Source of the DNA: Azolla caroliniana
Lineage: Eukaryota > Polypodiophyta
Direction of reading: 5' to 3'
Assembly (NCBI GenBank): GCA_043228905.1
Contig: JBHGNT010000007.1
Coordinates: forward strand, 8,556,001-8,620,000
DNA length: 64,000 bases
Notes under the pieces: model-generated
What the model saw: only the letters and a program-made list of their open reading frames with translations
Database searches by the model: none
Told to the model about the DNA's origin: nothing
In this document: piece after piece, positions 1 through 10,783 of the stretch
Numbering within the stretch: position 1 is the stretch's first letter
Layout of the letters: each line of letters starts with the position of its first letter
Made by a program: the position numbers and the translations under genes

Positions 1-482
1 TAAATTTTCTCGCGAGTAGACTGTGTTTCCCAACTTCCAAGGAATGGAGACTGTGCTTCGAAAGATTTGTGTCACTATTGTCATTGCTTATATTTCTTGG
101 TGTGAAATCAATATTGAAGTAGTACTATTTATTTTCCCTAAACATTTACACTTCCTCGCGAGTACACTGTGTTTACATACATCTAAAGAAAGGAAAGGAT
201 GCATGTGATTGCTTCAAAAGAGTTGTGTCACTATTGTCATTGGTTATATATCTTGGTCTGAAATGAATATCGAAATAGTAGTATTTAATTTACCTAAACA
301 TTTAAACTTTCTCGTGAGTAGACTGTGTTTCCAAACATCCAAAAAACGGAAAGGATGCATGTGATTGCTTCGAAAGATTTGTGTCACTATTGTGATTGGT
401 TATATTTCTTGTTGTGAGAACAATATCTAAGTAGTACTATTTAATGTCCCTGAATTTCATAACTAGTAATTAAGTTTATCAA

Positions 483-564
483 ATCAATTTTGCCGAGTGG
501 TTAATGTGTGTGCTTGCTAAGTACATGGGGTCTCCCCATGAGAGTTCGAGTCTCTTATTTGACA
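483..564 (+). pseudogene. tRNA-Ser(GCU)-like, degenerate
   Basis: 82-nt unit with GCT in the anticodon position and T-loop TTCGAGT. The 5' acceptor strand and the D-arm (TTAATG) are altered and no longer pair with the 3' acceptor strand. Confidence 0.7.
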
Positions 565-591
565 ACTTCTTGCAATATTGTGTTTCTATAT

Positions 592-1069
592 ATCCAAAGA
601 GTTGAAGGGTAACATGTGATTGGTTGAAAGCATTTATGTCACTATTGTCATTGCTTATATTTCTTGTTGTGAAATCAATATTGAAGTAGTACTATTTATT
701 TTCCCTAAACATTTCAAGTTTTCCGCAAGTAGACTGTGTTTCTATACATCCAAAGAACGGAAGGGTTACATGTGATTGCTTCGAAAGATTTGTGGCACTA
801 TTGTTATTGCGTATATTTCTTGGTTTGAAATTAATATTGAAGTATTACTATTTATTTTCCCTAAACATTTAACCTTTCTCGCGAGTAGACTGTGTTTCCA
901 TACATCCAAATTACGGAAAGGATGCATGAGATTGCATCGAAAGATTTATGTCACTATTGTCATTGGTTTTATTTCCTAGTGTGAAATCAATATCGAAGTA
1001 GTAGTATTCAATTTCCCTAAACATTTAAACTCTCTTGCGAGTAGACTGTGTTTCCATACATCCAAAACA
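592..1069 (+). repeat. left arm of a 478-bp inverted repeat
   Basis: This stretch recurs almost unchanged in reverse orientation at about 1640-2116. A position p pairs with roughly 2708-p. The two arms translate to the same short peptide except for one residue, so they are nearly identical. Both outer ends sit next to TATGTACATA. Confidence 0.85.
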
Positions 1070-1115
1070 ATATGTACATAGTAGGCACAAGCCTTAACCA
1101 CTCGGCCAACGTGAC
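1070..1115 (-). pseudogene. tRNA-Ser-like 5' half, cut by an inversion breakpoint
   Basis: Read on the minus strand from 1115, this is the acceptor 5' strand, D-arm and anticodon arm of a tRNA-Ser unit with ACT instead of GCT. It ends at TATGTACATA. The matching 3' half lies on the plus strand at 2117-2163. Confidence 0.75.
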
Positions 1116-1420
1116 TTGATAAAACGTAAATTGAAACTACTTATAAAATTAAGGGAAATTAAATTGTACTACTCCGATATTGTTTTCACAGCAAGAAATA
1201 TAACAAATGACAATAGTAACACAAATCTTTAGAAGAATTCACATTCATCCTTTAGAAGAATTCATAGGTTAAATGTTTAGGGAAAATAAATAGTACTACT
1301 TAAATATTGATTTCACACCAAGAAATATAAGCAATGAAAATTGTGACGCAAATCTTTTCAAGCAATCACATGTAACCCTTCAACTCTTTGGATGTATGGA
1401 AACATAGTATTCCAAGAAGT

Positions 1421-1502
1421 CATCACCTCAAAGATTAGAACTCTCCCTAGGAGACCCCATGTAGTTAGCAGGCACACGCCTTACCCACTCGGCCAAAGTG
1501 AC
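1421..1502 (-). pseudogene. tRNA-Ser(GCU)-like, inside the inversion
   Basis: Full-length 82-nt unit on the minus strand with anticodon GCT. The last anticodon-stem pair, the variable arm and the T-arm are altered. It is one of only two units oriented against the array, which the inversion explains. Confidence 0.7.
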
Positions 1503-1639
1503 TTGATAAGCTTAACTACTAGTTATTAAATTAAGGGAAATTAAATAGTAATACTATGATATTGTTTTCACAACAAGAAATATAACCAATGACAATAGTG
1601 ACACAAATCTTTCGAAGCAATCAAATGCATCCTTTCCAT

Positions 1640-2116
1640 TTTTTGGATGTATGGAAACACAGTCTACTCGCAAGAAAGTTTAAATGTTTAGGGAAATTGA
1701 ATACTACTACTTCGATATTGATTTCACACTAAGAAATAAAACCAATGACAATAGTGACATAAATCTTTCGAAGCAATCTCATGCATCCTTTCCGTAATTT
1801 GGATGTATGGAAACACAGTCTACTCGCGAGAAAGGTTAAATGTTTAGGGAAAATAAATAGTAATACTTCAATATTAATTTCAAACCAAGAAATATACGCA
1901 ATAACAATAGTGCCACAAATCTTTCGAAGCAATCACATGTAACCCTTCCGTTCTTTGGATGTATAGAAACACAGTCTACTTGCGGAAAACTTGAAATGTT
2001 TAGGGAAAATAAATAGTACTACTTCAATATTGATTTCACAACAAGAAATATAAGCAATGACAATAGTGACATAAATGCTTTCAACCAATCACATGTTACC
2101 CTTCAACTCTTTGGAT
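1640..2116 (-). repeat. right arm of the 478-bp inverted repeat
   Basis: Reverse-complement copy of about 592-1069. Turning the 1070-2118 segment back would make the two arms direct tandem copies and would rejoin the split tRNA unit at 1070-1115 and 2117-2163. The arm is therefore best explained by duplication followed by inversion. Confidence 0.85.
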
Positions 2117-2163
2117 ATGTACATAACGTTTAACAGCAAGAGTTCGAATCTCATTGCTGAGAA
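2117..2163 (+). pseudogene. tRNA-Ser-like 3' half at inversion breakpoint
   Basis: Starts in ATGTACATAACG and keeps a variable-arm remnant and the T-arm with TTCGAAT. It completes the 5' half found on the opposite strand at 1070-1115. The undivided relative of this unit is at 32433-32514. Confidence 0.75.
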
Positions 2164-2415
2164 CTTATTGCAAGATTGTGTATTCATACATCCAAAGAAT
2201 TGAAGGGTTACATATGATTTCATAGATTTTGTGTCACTATTGTCATTGGTTATATTTCTAGCTGTGAAAACAATATCGGAGTATTGCTATATAATTACAT
2301 TTAGACTTTCTAACGAGTAGACCGTGTTTCCATACTTCCAAAGAATTGAAAGCATACATCTGTTTCCATACTATTAATTTTCCTTAATTTTATAACTAGT
2401 AATTAAGTTTATCAA

Positions 2416-2497
2416 GTCAATTTGGCTGAGTGGCTAAGGCGTGTGCCTTCTAAGTACATGGGGTCTCCCTATGAGAGTTCCAATCTCTCAGGTGATG
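2416..2497 (+). pseudogene. tRNA-Ser-like with TCT anticodon
   Basis: Serine-type long variable arm and 82-nt length, but the anticodon loop reads CTTCTAA. Position 34 is G to T, giving TCT (an arginine anticodon). The D-arm (GGCTGAGTGGCTAA) and T-loop are also altered, so decay is likely. Confidence 0.7.
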
Positions 2498-3138
2498 ACT
2501 TCTTGCAATACTGTGTTTCCATACATTCAAAGAGTTGAAAGGTTATATGTGATTGCTTCAAAAGATTTGTGGCATTATTGTCATTGCTTATATTTCTTGG
2601 TGTGAAATCAATATTTAAATAGTATTATTTATTTTTCCTAAACATTTAAACTTTCTCGCGAGTAGACTGTGTTTCCATAAATCCAAAGAACGGAAGGATT
2701 ACATGTGATTGCTTCGAAAGATTTGTGTCACGATTGGTATTGCTTATATTTTTTGGTGTGAAGTCAATATGGAAAGAGTACTATTCATTTTCCCTCAACA
2801 TTAAAACTTTCTCGCGAGTAGACTTTGTTTCCATGCAACCAAAGAACGGAAAGGATCCATGGGATTGCTTCGAAACATTTCTGTCACTATTGTCATTGGT
2901 TTTATTTCTTAGTGTGAAATCAATATCGAAGGAGTAGTATTCAATTTCCCTAAACATTTAAACTTTCTTGCGAGTAGACTGTGTTTCCATACATCCAAAA
3001 AACGGAAAGGATGCATTTGATTGCTTCGAAAGATTTGTGTCACTATTGTCATTGGTTATATTTCTTGTTGTGAAAACAATATCGTAGTATTACTATTTAA
3101 TTTCCCTTAATTTAATAACTAGTAGTTAAGCTTATCAA

Positions 3139-3220
3139 GTCACTTTGGCCGAGTGGTTAAGGCGTGTGCCTGCTAAGTATATGGGGTTTCCCCGTGACAG
3201 TTCGAATCTCTTAGGTGACG
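3139..3220 (+). tRNA. tRNA-Ser(GCU), near-intact
   Basis: 82-nt serine tRNA with anticodon GCT, A-box GGCCGAGTGGTTAA, a GGGG/CCCC variable stem and T-loop TTCGAAT. The acceptor stem pairs throughout (GTCACTT with AGGTGAC). One T-stem mismatch (GACAG) raises doubt. CAA lies directly upstream (TATCAAG), as in plant tRNA promoters. No T-run terminator follows closely. Confidence 0.55.
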
Positions 3221-3421
3221 ACTTCTTGCAATACTATGTTTCCATACATCTAAAGAGTTTAAGGGTTAGATGTGATTGTTTCCAAAGATTTTTGGTCACT
3301 ATTGTCATTGGTTGTATTTGTTGGTGTGAAATCAATATCGTAGTGGTACTATTTAATTTCCCTAAACATTTAAACTTTCAATTTAATTTTTATAACTAGT
3401 GTCAAATTTAATTTTTGTCAA

Positions 3422-3503
3422 GGCACTTTGGCCCAGTGGTTAAGGCGTGTGCTTGCTAAGTCCACGGGGTCTTCACGCGAGAGTTCTAATCTCTCAGGTG
3501 ACG
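3422..3503 (+). pseudogene. tRNA-Ser(GCU)-like
   Basis: 82 nt with anticodon GCT. The anticodon stem is broken (GTCCA for GTACA), the variable arm is disrupted (CTTCACG) and the T-loop is TTCTAAT. Closest relative in the window is 6459-6540. Confidence 0.65.
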
Positions 3504-3683
3504 ACTGCATGGGAGAAAATACTTCAATTAATACAAAGAACTAAAACGATACACGTGATCGCGTAAAATGATTTGTGTCAATATTGTCGTTGGCTGTATC
3601 TCTTGGTTTGTAAACAGTATTGGAGTAATACTATTTAATTTCACTACACATTTAACATAACTAGTTTTAATTAAGTTTCTCAC

Positions 3684-3750
3684 ATCACTTTGGCTAAGTG
3701 GTTAAGCCGTGTGCCTCCTCCCTTCGAGAGTTAGAATCTCTTAGGTGACG
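3684..3750 (+). pseudogene. tRNA-Ser-like with internal deletion
   Basis: The acceptor, D-arm and T-arm are present, but about 15 nt covering the anticodon loop and variable arm are missing. Length is 67 nt. Confidence 0.7.
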
Positions 3751-4069
3751 ACTTCTTGCAAGACTGTGCTTCCATACATCCAAATTACGGAAAGGATGCA
3801 TGGGATTGCATCGAAAGATTTGTGCCACTATTGTTATAGCTTAGATTTCTTGGTGTGAAATCAATATCGAAAAAGTACTATTTAATTTCCCGAAACATTT
3901 AAACTTTCTAGCGAGTAGACTGTGTTTCCATACCTCCAAAGAACGAAAAGGATGTATGTGATTGGTTCAAAAGATTTGTGTCACTATTGTCATTGGTTAT
4001 ATTTCTTGTTGTGAAAACAATTTTAGATTCTTTTCCCTTAATTTCATAACTAGTAATTAAGATTATCAA

Positions 4070-4151
4070 GTCACTTTGGGTGAGTGGTTAAGGCGTGTGC
4101 CTGCTAAGTACATTGTGTCTCCCCGCGAGAGATCGAATCTCTTACATGATG
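4070..4151 (+). pseudogene. tRNA-Ser(GCU)-like
   Basis: 82 nt with anticodon GCT. The D-arm starts GGGTGAG, the variable stem is broken (TTGTG) and the 3' acceptor strand is altered. Confidence 0.65.
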
Positions 4152-4352
4152 ACTTCTTGTAACATTGTTTTTCCCTAAATCGAATGAATTGAAGGGTTAC
4201 CTGTGATTGCTTCGAAATATTTTCTGTCACTATTATCATTGGTTGTATTTGTTGGTGTGAAAAGAATATCGTAGTGGTACTATTTAATTTTCCTCAACAT
4301 TTAAACTTTCAATTTAATTTTTATAACTAGTTTTTAATTAAATTTTTTTCAA

Positions 4353-4434
4353 GTCACTTTTGCCGAGTGGTTAAGGCGTGTGCCTGCTAAGTACATGGGG
4401 TCTCCTCGCGAGAGCTTGAATCTCTGAGGTCATA
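4353..4434 (+). pseudogene. tRNA-Ser(GCU)-like
   Basis: 82 nt with anticodon GCT and an intact anticodon stem. The T-loop (CTTGAAT) and the last acceptor positions are altered. Confidence 0.65.
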
Positions 4435-5068
4435 ATTTCTTGCTAGATTGTGTTTCAATACAGCCAAAGAACACAAAGGATGCATGGGATTGCTTCGAAA
4501 GATTTGTGTCACTATTGTCATTGCTTATATTTCTTTGTATGAAATCAATATCGAAGTAGTAATATTTAATCTCTCTAAACTTTTAAACTTTCTCGCGAGT
4601 ACACTATGTTTCCCTATATCCAAAGATCAGAAAGGATGCATGTGATTGCTTCGAAAGATTTGTGTCACTATTGTCATTGGTTATATTTCTTGGTGTGAAA
4701 ACAATATTAGAGTAGTACTATTTAATTATATTTAGACATTCTAACAAGTAGACTGTGTTTCCATAAATCCCAAGAATGGAAAGGATGCATGGGATTGCTT
4801 CGAAAGATTTGTGTCACTATTGTCATTGCTTTGATTTCTTGTTGTGAAATCAATATTGAAGTAGTACTATTTATTTTCTCTAAACAATTAAACTTTCTAG
4901 CCAGTAGACTGTGTTTCCATACATCCAAAGAACGGAAAGGATACATGTGATTGCTTCAAAAGATTTGTGTCACTAGTCTCATTGGTTATATTTCTTGTTG
5001 TGAAAACAATATCGGAGTTGTACTTTTTCATTTCCCTTAATTTCATAACTAGTAATTAAGTTTATCAA

Positions 5069-5150
5069 GTCACTTCGGCCGAGTGGTTAAGGCGTGTGTC
5101 TGCTAAGTACATTGTGTCTCCCCGCGAGAGATCTAATCTCTTAGGTGACG
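5069..5150 (+). pseudogene. tRNA-Ser(GCU)-like
   Basis: 82 nt with anticodon GCT and a pairing acceptor stem. The variable stem is disrupted (TTGTG) and the T-loop is ATCTAAT, which damages the B-box. Confidence 0.65.
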
Positions 5151-5350
5151 ACTTCTTGCAATATTGTTTTTCCATACTTCGAAAGAATTGAAGGGTTACA
5201 TGTGATTGCTTCGAAATATTTTTGTCACTATTATCATTAGCTGTATTTGTTGGTGTGAAAAGAATATCGTAGTGGTACTATGTAATTTTCCTAGACATTT
5301 AAACTTTCAATTTAATTTTTATAACTAGTTTTAAATTTAATTTTTTTTAA

Positions 5351-5432
5351 GTAACTTTGGCTGAGTGGTTAAGGTGAGTGCCTGCTAGGTACACGGGGTC
5401 TCCCCGCGAGAGTTCGAATCTCTGAGGTGATG
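5351..5432 (+). pseudogene. tRNA-Ser(GCU)-like
   Basis: 82 nt with anticodon GCT and an intact T-arm (GAGAG-TTCGAAT-CTCTG). The acceptor (GTAACTT) and D-arm (CTGAG) are altered. Confidence 0.65.
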
Positions 5433-6223
5433 ATTTCTTCCTCGATTGTGTTTCCATATAGCCAAAGAACGGAAAGGATGCATGGGATTGCTTTGAAAGA
5501 TTTGTGTCACTATTGTCATTACTTATATTTCTTGGTATGAAATCAATATGGAAGTAGTAGTATTTAATTTCCCTAAACACTTAAACTTTCTCGCGAGTAG
5601 ACTATGTTTCCCTACATCCAAAGAACAAAACGGATGGATGTGATTGCTTCGAAAGATTTGTGTCACTATTGTCATTGGTTATAATTTTTGGTGTGAAAAC
5701 AATATTAGAGTAGTACTATTTAATTACATTTAGACTTTCTAACGAGTAGACTTTGTTTCCATACATCGAATGAATTGAAAGCATACATCTGAATCCGTAG
5801 AAAGATTTGTGTCACTATTGTCATTAATTGTATTTTTTCGTGCGAAAACAGTATTGCAGTAGTACAATTTGATTTCCCTAAACATATAAACTTTCTCGTG
5901 AGTAGACTGTGTTTCCATACATCCAAAGAACTAAAGGAATACATGTCATTAACTCGAAATATTTTTCTTTACTATTGTCATTGCTTATATTTCTTGGTGT
6001 GAAATCAATATTCAAGTAGTAGTATTTAATTTCCCTAAACATTTAAACTTTCTCGCGAGTAGATTTTGTTTTCATACATCCAAAGAACGGAAAGGATGAA
6101 TGTGACTGCTTGGAAAGATTTGTATCACTATTGTCATTGCTTATATTTCTTGTCGTGAAAACAATATCGCAGTAGTACTATTTAACTTCCCTTAATTGCA
6201 GACCAAGTAATTATGTTTATGAA

Positions 6224-6274
6224 GTCACTTTGGTAGAGTGGTTAAGGCGTGTGCTTGCTAAGTACATGGGGTGT
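6224..6274 (+). pseudogene. tRNA-Ser(GCU)-like, 3' truncated
   Basis: The 5' half through the anticodon arm (GCT) is present. The sequence then runs into GTGTTTTTTA, which is not variable-arm or T-arm sequence. Confidence 0.7.
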
Positions 6275-6458
6275 TTTTTAATACATCCATAGAGTTGAGG
6301 GCTTACATGTGATGGCTTCGAAAGATTTTCTGTCACTATTGTCATTGGTGGTATTTGTTGGTGTGGAAATATTATCGTAGTGGTACTATTTAATTTCCCT
6401 GAACATTTAAACTTTCGATTTAATTTTTATAACTAGTTTCAAATTTAATTTTTGTCAA

Positions 6459-6540
6459 GGCACTTTGGGCCAGTGGTTAAGGCGTGTGCTTGCTAAGTCC
6501 ACGGGGTCTTCACGGGAGAGTTCTAATCTCTCAAGTGACG
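6459..6540 (+). pseudogene. tRNA-Ser(GCU)-like
   Basis: 82 nt with GCT anticodon. It shares GTCCA in the anticodon stem and the CTTCACG variable arm with 3422-3503, so the two derive from one another or from a common duplicated unit. Confidence 0.65.
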
Positions 6541-6579
6541 ACTTCATGGGAGAAAATATTTCAATTAATGCAAAAAACT

Positions 6580-6661
6580 AAAACTTTGGCCAAGTGGTTA
6601 ATGCGTGTGCCTTCTAAGTACATGGGGTCTCCCCGTGAGAGTTGCAATCTCTTAGGTGACG
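6580..6661 (+). pseudogene. tRNA-Ser-like with TCT anticodon
   Basis: The 5' acceptor strand is lost (AAAAC). The D-arm is kept. The anticodon loop reads CTTCTAA (TCT) and the T-loop TTGCAAT is damaged. It lies only 40 nt after the previous unit. Confidence 0.65.
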
Positions 6662-6791
6662 ACTTCGTGGGAGAAAATATTTCCATTCATTGAAAAAATT
6701 GAAATAATAAATGTGATCACGTAAAACGATTCGTATCAATAATATCATTGGCTGTATTTCTTCTTTGGAAAAAAATATCGGAGCAGTACTA

Positions 6792-8696
6792 TTGGGAAAA
6801 AAAAAAAACTAGGGTTGGGGTTCCTCTTGGTCCAGAACATCCTCCGTGATGTCGGCCGTAAGCGTATGCTCCGGTGGTTGGGGTTCCTCTTGGTCAGCAA
6901 TTTCGTTGTCTGGTATTGTGGGGGGCTCCGCTCGCCGTTCCGTGCTGTTCACCGTAGTGGTAATTTCCAATGACATGGGCTTAGGTTCCTCTTGTTCGGC
7001 AGTATCTGGAATTGGTATCACGATGGATTCCACGTTTATTCGTGTGCTACCAGCTTGCGTGATCTGGTGAAATAGGTCCTCCTGACTTTCACCAAAATCA
7101 TCCAGTAACTGCGCGAGTTCCTCGGAATGTTGGTCCGCTAGCGTGCAATAGTCCTGCGCTAGGTCCTCGCGTACTGCCGCAATGCTTTCCTCATTGAGTT
7201 TGTAGAACCCTCGGCCATCTTTCCTTCGGTTCTCCCAGTCCACTTGGTACGTATGCAATTCCTCTGCATATGTAGCCCACACCATCCATCCTTTGTCTAG
7301 CGTTGATTTTAATTGCATCATAAACCTCTCTCGATTCATTTGCTGACGGATGCACACGTTGTCTGTTATGGCTTGGCAATTGTTGCGTGCTTCTTCTACG
7401 AATTTCTTGTTCACTAACCGCCGCCGCTTCCTCATAAGTGCTCCTCATTCCTGCCCAGAGCTGAGATTCCTTCGAATGTAGTTCTTCCAGTTTTCCCATT
7501 TCATTGTTTAGGCGGATTTCTAGCTTATGTCTCCTCTCCTGTTTTCCAACCAGTTGCTCGTCGAACCATGCTTTCTTCTTCTCCAATAAGGCACGGAGTC
7601 CCGGGATTGCCGCTTCCGATTTTTTCGCTTCCTGCCGTAATTTGGCATTTTCTTTTTTTGTCTGGGTGTGTTGTGCTGTCTCCGTTGCGAGTTTCTCTTC
7701 AAGGGTCTTCACTGCCTTTCGGCCGTTGGCCCGGATGTCCTTTTCATTGTCCAAGGACTGGCGAAGTTCGGCGCGGAGAAGGTCAATCTCTAATTCCGCC
7801 AGTTGCACGACCCGTTTCGCTTTCGAGGCAATGGCAGTCTGAGCTTCAATTCCTTGCCTCAGGGCTTCGACGGCGTTGGTTGTTGGTGGAGTTGCCTGTT
7901 GCGCCGTAGTTGCGTTATTTTCCAACTCCGTGATGCGTTCATTGGCCTTTTGTAGCTCGGCTTGGGTCAGTTTAACCTTTTTCCAGACATTTTTATTTTT
8001 AATCGCCATATCCTTGGCGCCCATACTGACCTTTGCCAGTTCCCTATGAATTTCGACAGGGGCCGCATTTAATGGGGGTAGTTCCATCCCCATTCCGCGT
8101 ATATCGGCGTTCCTTTGCCTGCCTACTCTGGCTAACTGATCCTCATCGTCGCTTTCCACCGTTTGTGTTAACACGCGGTCGATCATTTGGTGCTCCGCGT
8201 GCTCCTCGGCCATTCGTTGTGAGACTTTTATCTATTGCGTTTGCAAGAATTCCATGAGTTCAAAAGTGGTTCCGAATTGTAATAGTGCGCCAAACTCATG
8301 GGCCGTGTCCGGAATGTCCGGACACGCCAGGACCTCGCTTTCCGCCGTTAATACAGCTTTCCCCCACTGTGACTTGGCCATAATGATCGGCCGTGGTTCC
8401 CGGATTACTTCGAAGGTGATGTTGGGCTCTGTAGCTACGGAGCTGTCGCCCACGGTCGTCGTCTCCGTGGCCGTGAGTGTGTCTTTAACTAACCCGCGCC
8501 TATCTTTCCTGTCCAGTCTCCGCTGTTTCGGCCTCGAGCTTTCGTGCCGTGGTTCGGCTTCTGGCTCCGGTGCCGCTTCCTTGGTGCGCTCAGCCTGCTC
8601 TTCCTGTGTTGTTCGCGTGTTCGGCTGGGCGGGTTGGGGTTCATCCTCCCACTCTGTGGTGGCTAACTCCGCTAACATTCGCTTCGCGGATCGAGG
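6792..8696 (-). mobile_element. Element K: gypsy fragment with ORF3
   Basis: Minus-strand piece of a Ty3/gypsy element of the same family as J, D, I and G. Only ORF3 remains. No LTR is seen at either end. The left end is an A-rich junction with the satellite and the right end is cut by a B-type LTR fragment. The order K, B, I (ORF3 C-part, insertion, ORF3 N-part plus pol) suggests that K and I could be two sides of one element split by the B insertion. Confidence 0.75.
6809..8696 (-). pseudogene. ORF3 coiled-coil protein of element K (broken)
   Basis: Unrecognised retrotransposon accessory protein. The frame runs on the minus strand from the 8696 junction to about 7440. It is interrupted once by an in-frame TAG near 8230, and a frameshift near 7440 continues it to a stop at 6809. 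The protein has an acidic proline-rich start (around EWEDEPQPAQPN), then a long heptad-rich Ala/Glu/Lys/Arg region (around LEEKLATETAQHTQ), then a tail with WENRRKDGRGFYKLNEESI. The same tail occurs in J (33339-33675), in D (near 45560, diverged) and in G (near 63880). Its place after integrase in D identifies it as ORF3. Function is unknown. Confidence 0.75.
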
Positions 8697-9535
8697 GGCC
8701 TCTGACTGGAAGATATCAAATTTGTATGCTTATATTAAACAATTAATGGAAAATGAGAAAGATTGACAAATTTCATTAATAAATAGAAAAGAAAAATTAC
8801 AATCAATCCCAAGATTGGGATTACAAAAGTTTTAGCTTATGGAGATTACTAGAATAATAGATTAGAAGAAACTAAGATACGAATTCGATAGGAAAATTAT
8901 ATGGCTTCCGTAGGGAAAATTAGGGTTTATGCCTTCCAAAAGGAAATTTAGGGTTCTTGGTTTCGATAAGATAAGGGAGCTTAGAAGGAAAAGAAAAATA
9001 ATTAAGATAATACGGAGAGAGCCTAAGTGTAGGAAAAAGAAAATGGAATTTTATATGGAGTTCTCCCTTGATCATCTGCATGTCTAGTTTTTGTTGCATG
9101 GCCTCTACTTTTAGTTGCTTAGCTTTTTCTTTTAGTTGCATCTATTTTTAGTTGCATGCCTTTTTCTTTTAGTTGCATGTGACCGTCCACATGACCTTTA
9201 CTTTAGTTTTCTTCACTTCACTTTAATTAGCCACATGATCCTTTTATCTGTTCGGTTTGCGTCCAGCCTTGTCTGGTCGCCGGTTCCGTTCAGTCGCCGA
9301 TTGCCGCCACCTCACCGGCTCCGCCACCGGTTCCGGTTTGCTTATCGACCGGTTTTTGGTTTTGCTTACCGGCCCGGTTCTGAATTGCTTACTAGCCTGG
9401 TTCCGAATTGCTTCCTGGCCGGTTCTGGTTTGCTTCCCGACCAGTTTCCAATTTTGCTTATCGGCCCGGTTCCGGTTTGCTTCCCGCCTGGTTGATACGT
9501 GAACGTTGAGAAAGAATTAACCGAAATGAGAAAGA
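8697..9535 (-). mobile_element. Truncated B-type LTR plus short filler
   Basis: Aligns with the right LTR of element B from about 45 bp inside its start (GGCCTCTGACTGGAAGATATC) through the AT-rich body and into the CCGG-rich minisatellite, ending near 9494. A 41-bp tail to 9535 repeats LTR words (ATACGTGAACGTTGAG, AAGAATTAACCGAAATGAG) that also occur at 9550-9655, as if small LTR pieces were copied into the junction. TATA-side sequence is absent. Confidence 0.65.
9280..9494. repeat. CCGG-rich LTR minisatellite, copy 1
   Basis: Degenerate tandem units of about 20-25 bp built on TTTTGCTTACCGGCCGGTTCC. Similar blocks lie at equivalent places in the two B LTRs (10139-10535 and 19332-19600). It is very CpG/CCGG-dense in an AT-rich setting. 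The open frames across it are repeat artefacts. Confidence 0.8.
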
Positions 9536-10783
9536 TGTCGTGAAAATACGACGAGGATTCGTGAACGTTGAGGCAAGACCCCGTGGTCTTTGACTAGAGG
9601 ATATCAAATTTGTGTATTTATGTACTAAGAATTAACCGAAATGAGAAAGATCAACAAATTTCATTAACAAGTAGAAAGAAAGATTACAATTAATCCCATG
9701 ATTGGGATTACAAAAAGTTTGCTAATGGAGATGGCTAGAGTAATAGATTAGAAGAAATGAGATATGGATTTAATTAGAATATTAGGGGTTTTAGCTTCAA
9801 TTCGAAAATTAGGGTTTTTGAGTTGTATGGCTTTGATTAGGAAATTAGGGTTTTTGAGTTCTATGGCTTTTATTAGGAAATTAGGGTTTACTTGAGAGAT
9901 AGCTTCCTTCCCCTCTCAAAGAGAATTATGAGTTTATGAGTGATTAGCCCTTAATTCACGGATTCTTCCTTTTTTTTTCTCTCCTTCCCTTGCATGCGTC
10001 CCACATGGCATTTGCTTTGGTTTTCTTCACTTTACCTTAGTTTGTTGCATGATCTCCATCTTTTTGTTGCACACCTTCCACATCACCTTTACTTTTTGCA
10101 TGCACTCCAACTTTAGTTTGTTGCATGATCCAATCTTCCGTCCGTTCGCGTCCAACCTCATCCGGTAGCCGGTTCCGCCCGATCGCCGAATCCCTCACCG
10201 GCCGGTTCCATTTTGCTTGCTGGCCGGTTCTGATTTTGCTTGCCGGCCGGTTCCGGTTTGCTTGCCAGTTCCGGTTCCGGTTTTGCTTACCAGGTAGTTT
10301 CCGGTTTCTGGTTTTGCTTACCAGCCAGTTTCCGGTTTCCGATTTCCGATTTTGCATAGTGGCCACTTTCCGGATTTGCATACCGACCAGTTTCCAGATT
10401 CCGGTTTTGCTTACCGACCGGTTTCTGGTTTGCATACCTGCATACCAGCCAGTTATTGGTTTTGCATACCGGCCGGTTTCTGGATTTGCTTACCAGCCGG
10501 TTTCCGGATTTGCTTACCAATTGATTTCCTGTTTTTGGGAACTTGGCCACCATCATCCATCAAGACAATGTGGCCAAAGTGCTCTTAGCACAAATGAAAA
10601 ATGAGGGAGCTCAAGGTGCTTATATAGTTAGGGTCTTAAGTTTCCTATCTATGTGGGATAGTTCTAATTTCCCTATCTTCTCAAACTTCATTTTCACATA
10701 ACTTGATATGTATTTCTCCATTTTATATATAGTAAAATACGTTTTAAAGCTCTTGAGTACATCCATATTTCTATAACAAGCTA
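9536..10783 (-). repeat. B left LTR (3' LTR), outer part
   Basis: Starts TGTCGTGAAAATACGACG, matching TGTCGCGAAAATACGACG at 18737. Contains TGCATG words near 9993-10120, the CCGG minisatellite, and CTTATATAG near 10619, which on the minus strand is a TATA-like CTATATAAG. It continues after element A at 16578-16665. Confidence 0.75.
10139..10535. repeat. CCGG-rich LTR minisatellite, copy 2
   Basis: Longest block of the CCGGTTTTGCTTACCGGCCGG-type degenerate tandem repeat, in the left LTR of element B. Confidence 0.8.

Larger units (their letters stand above)
1..6791. repeat. tRNA-Ser-bearing satellite array, block 1
   Basis: AT-rich tandem array. The basic monomer is about 156 bp: the GATTGCTTCGAAAG-type start recurs at 774 and 930. 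Recurring blocks are CACTATTGTCATTG, TATTTCTTGGTGTGAAA, AGTAGTACTATTTAAT, TTTCTCGCGAGTAGACTGTG and CATCCAAAGAACGGAAAGG. 82-nt tRNA-Ser(GCU)-like units are interspersed at irregular 235-720 bp spacings. All units are on the + strand except inside an inversion at 1070-2118. No protein gene is supported here; short open frames are chance readings of the monomer. The block ends at an A-run near 6792 where element K begins. Confidence 0.9.

Noticed and set aside
23-6693. Short open frames of 60-85 codons across the satellite (both strands)
   Set aside because: They repeat the same peptide with every monomer, often start at TTG/GTG-type codons, run through tRNA units, and appear on both strands of the inverted arms. 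They are artefacts of the repeat.
6846-8766. Plus-strand frames over element K
   Set aside because: Shadows of the minus-strand ORF3; the minus frame shows conserved protein in J, D and G.
9136-10604. Open frames with FAYRPVSGFAYQ-type repeats
   Set aside because: They are translations of the CCGG minisatellite inside LTRs and carry no start or context for a gene.
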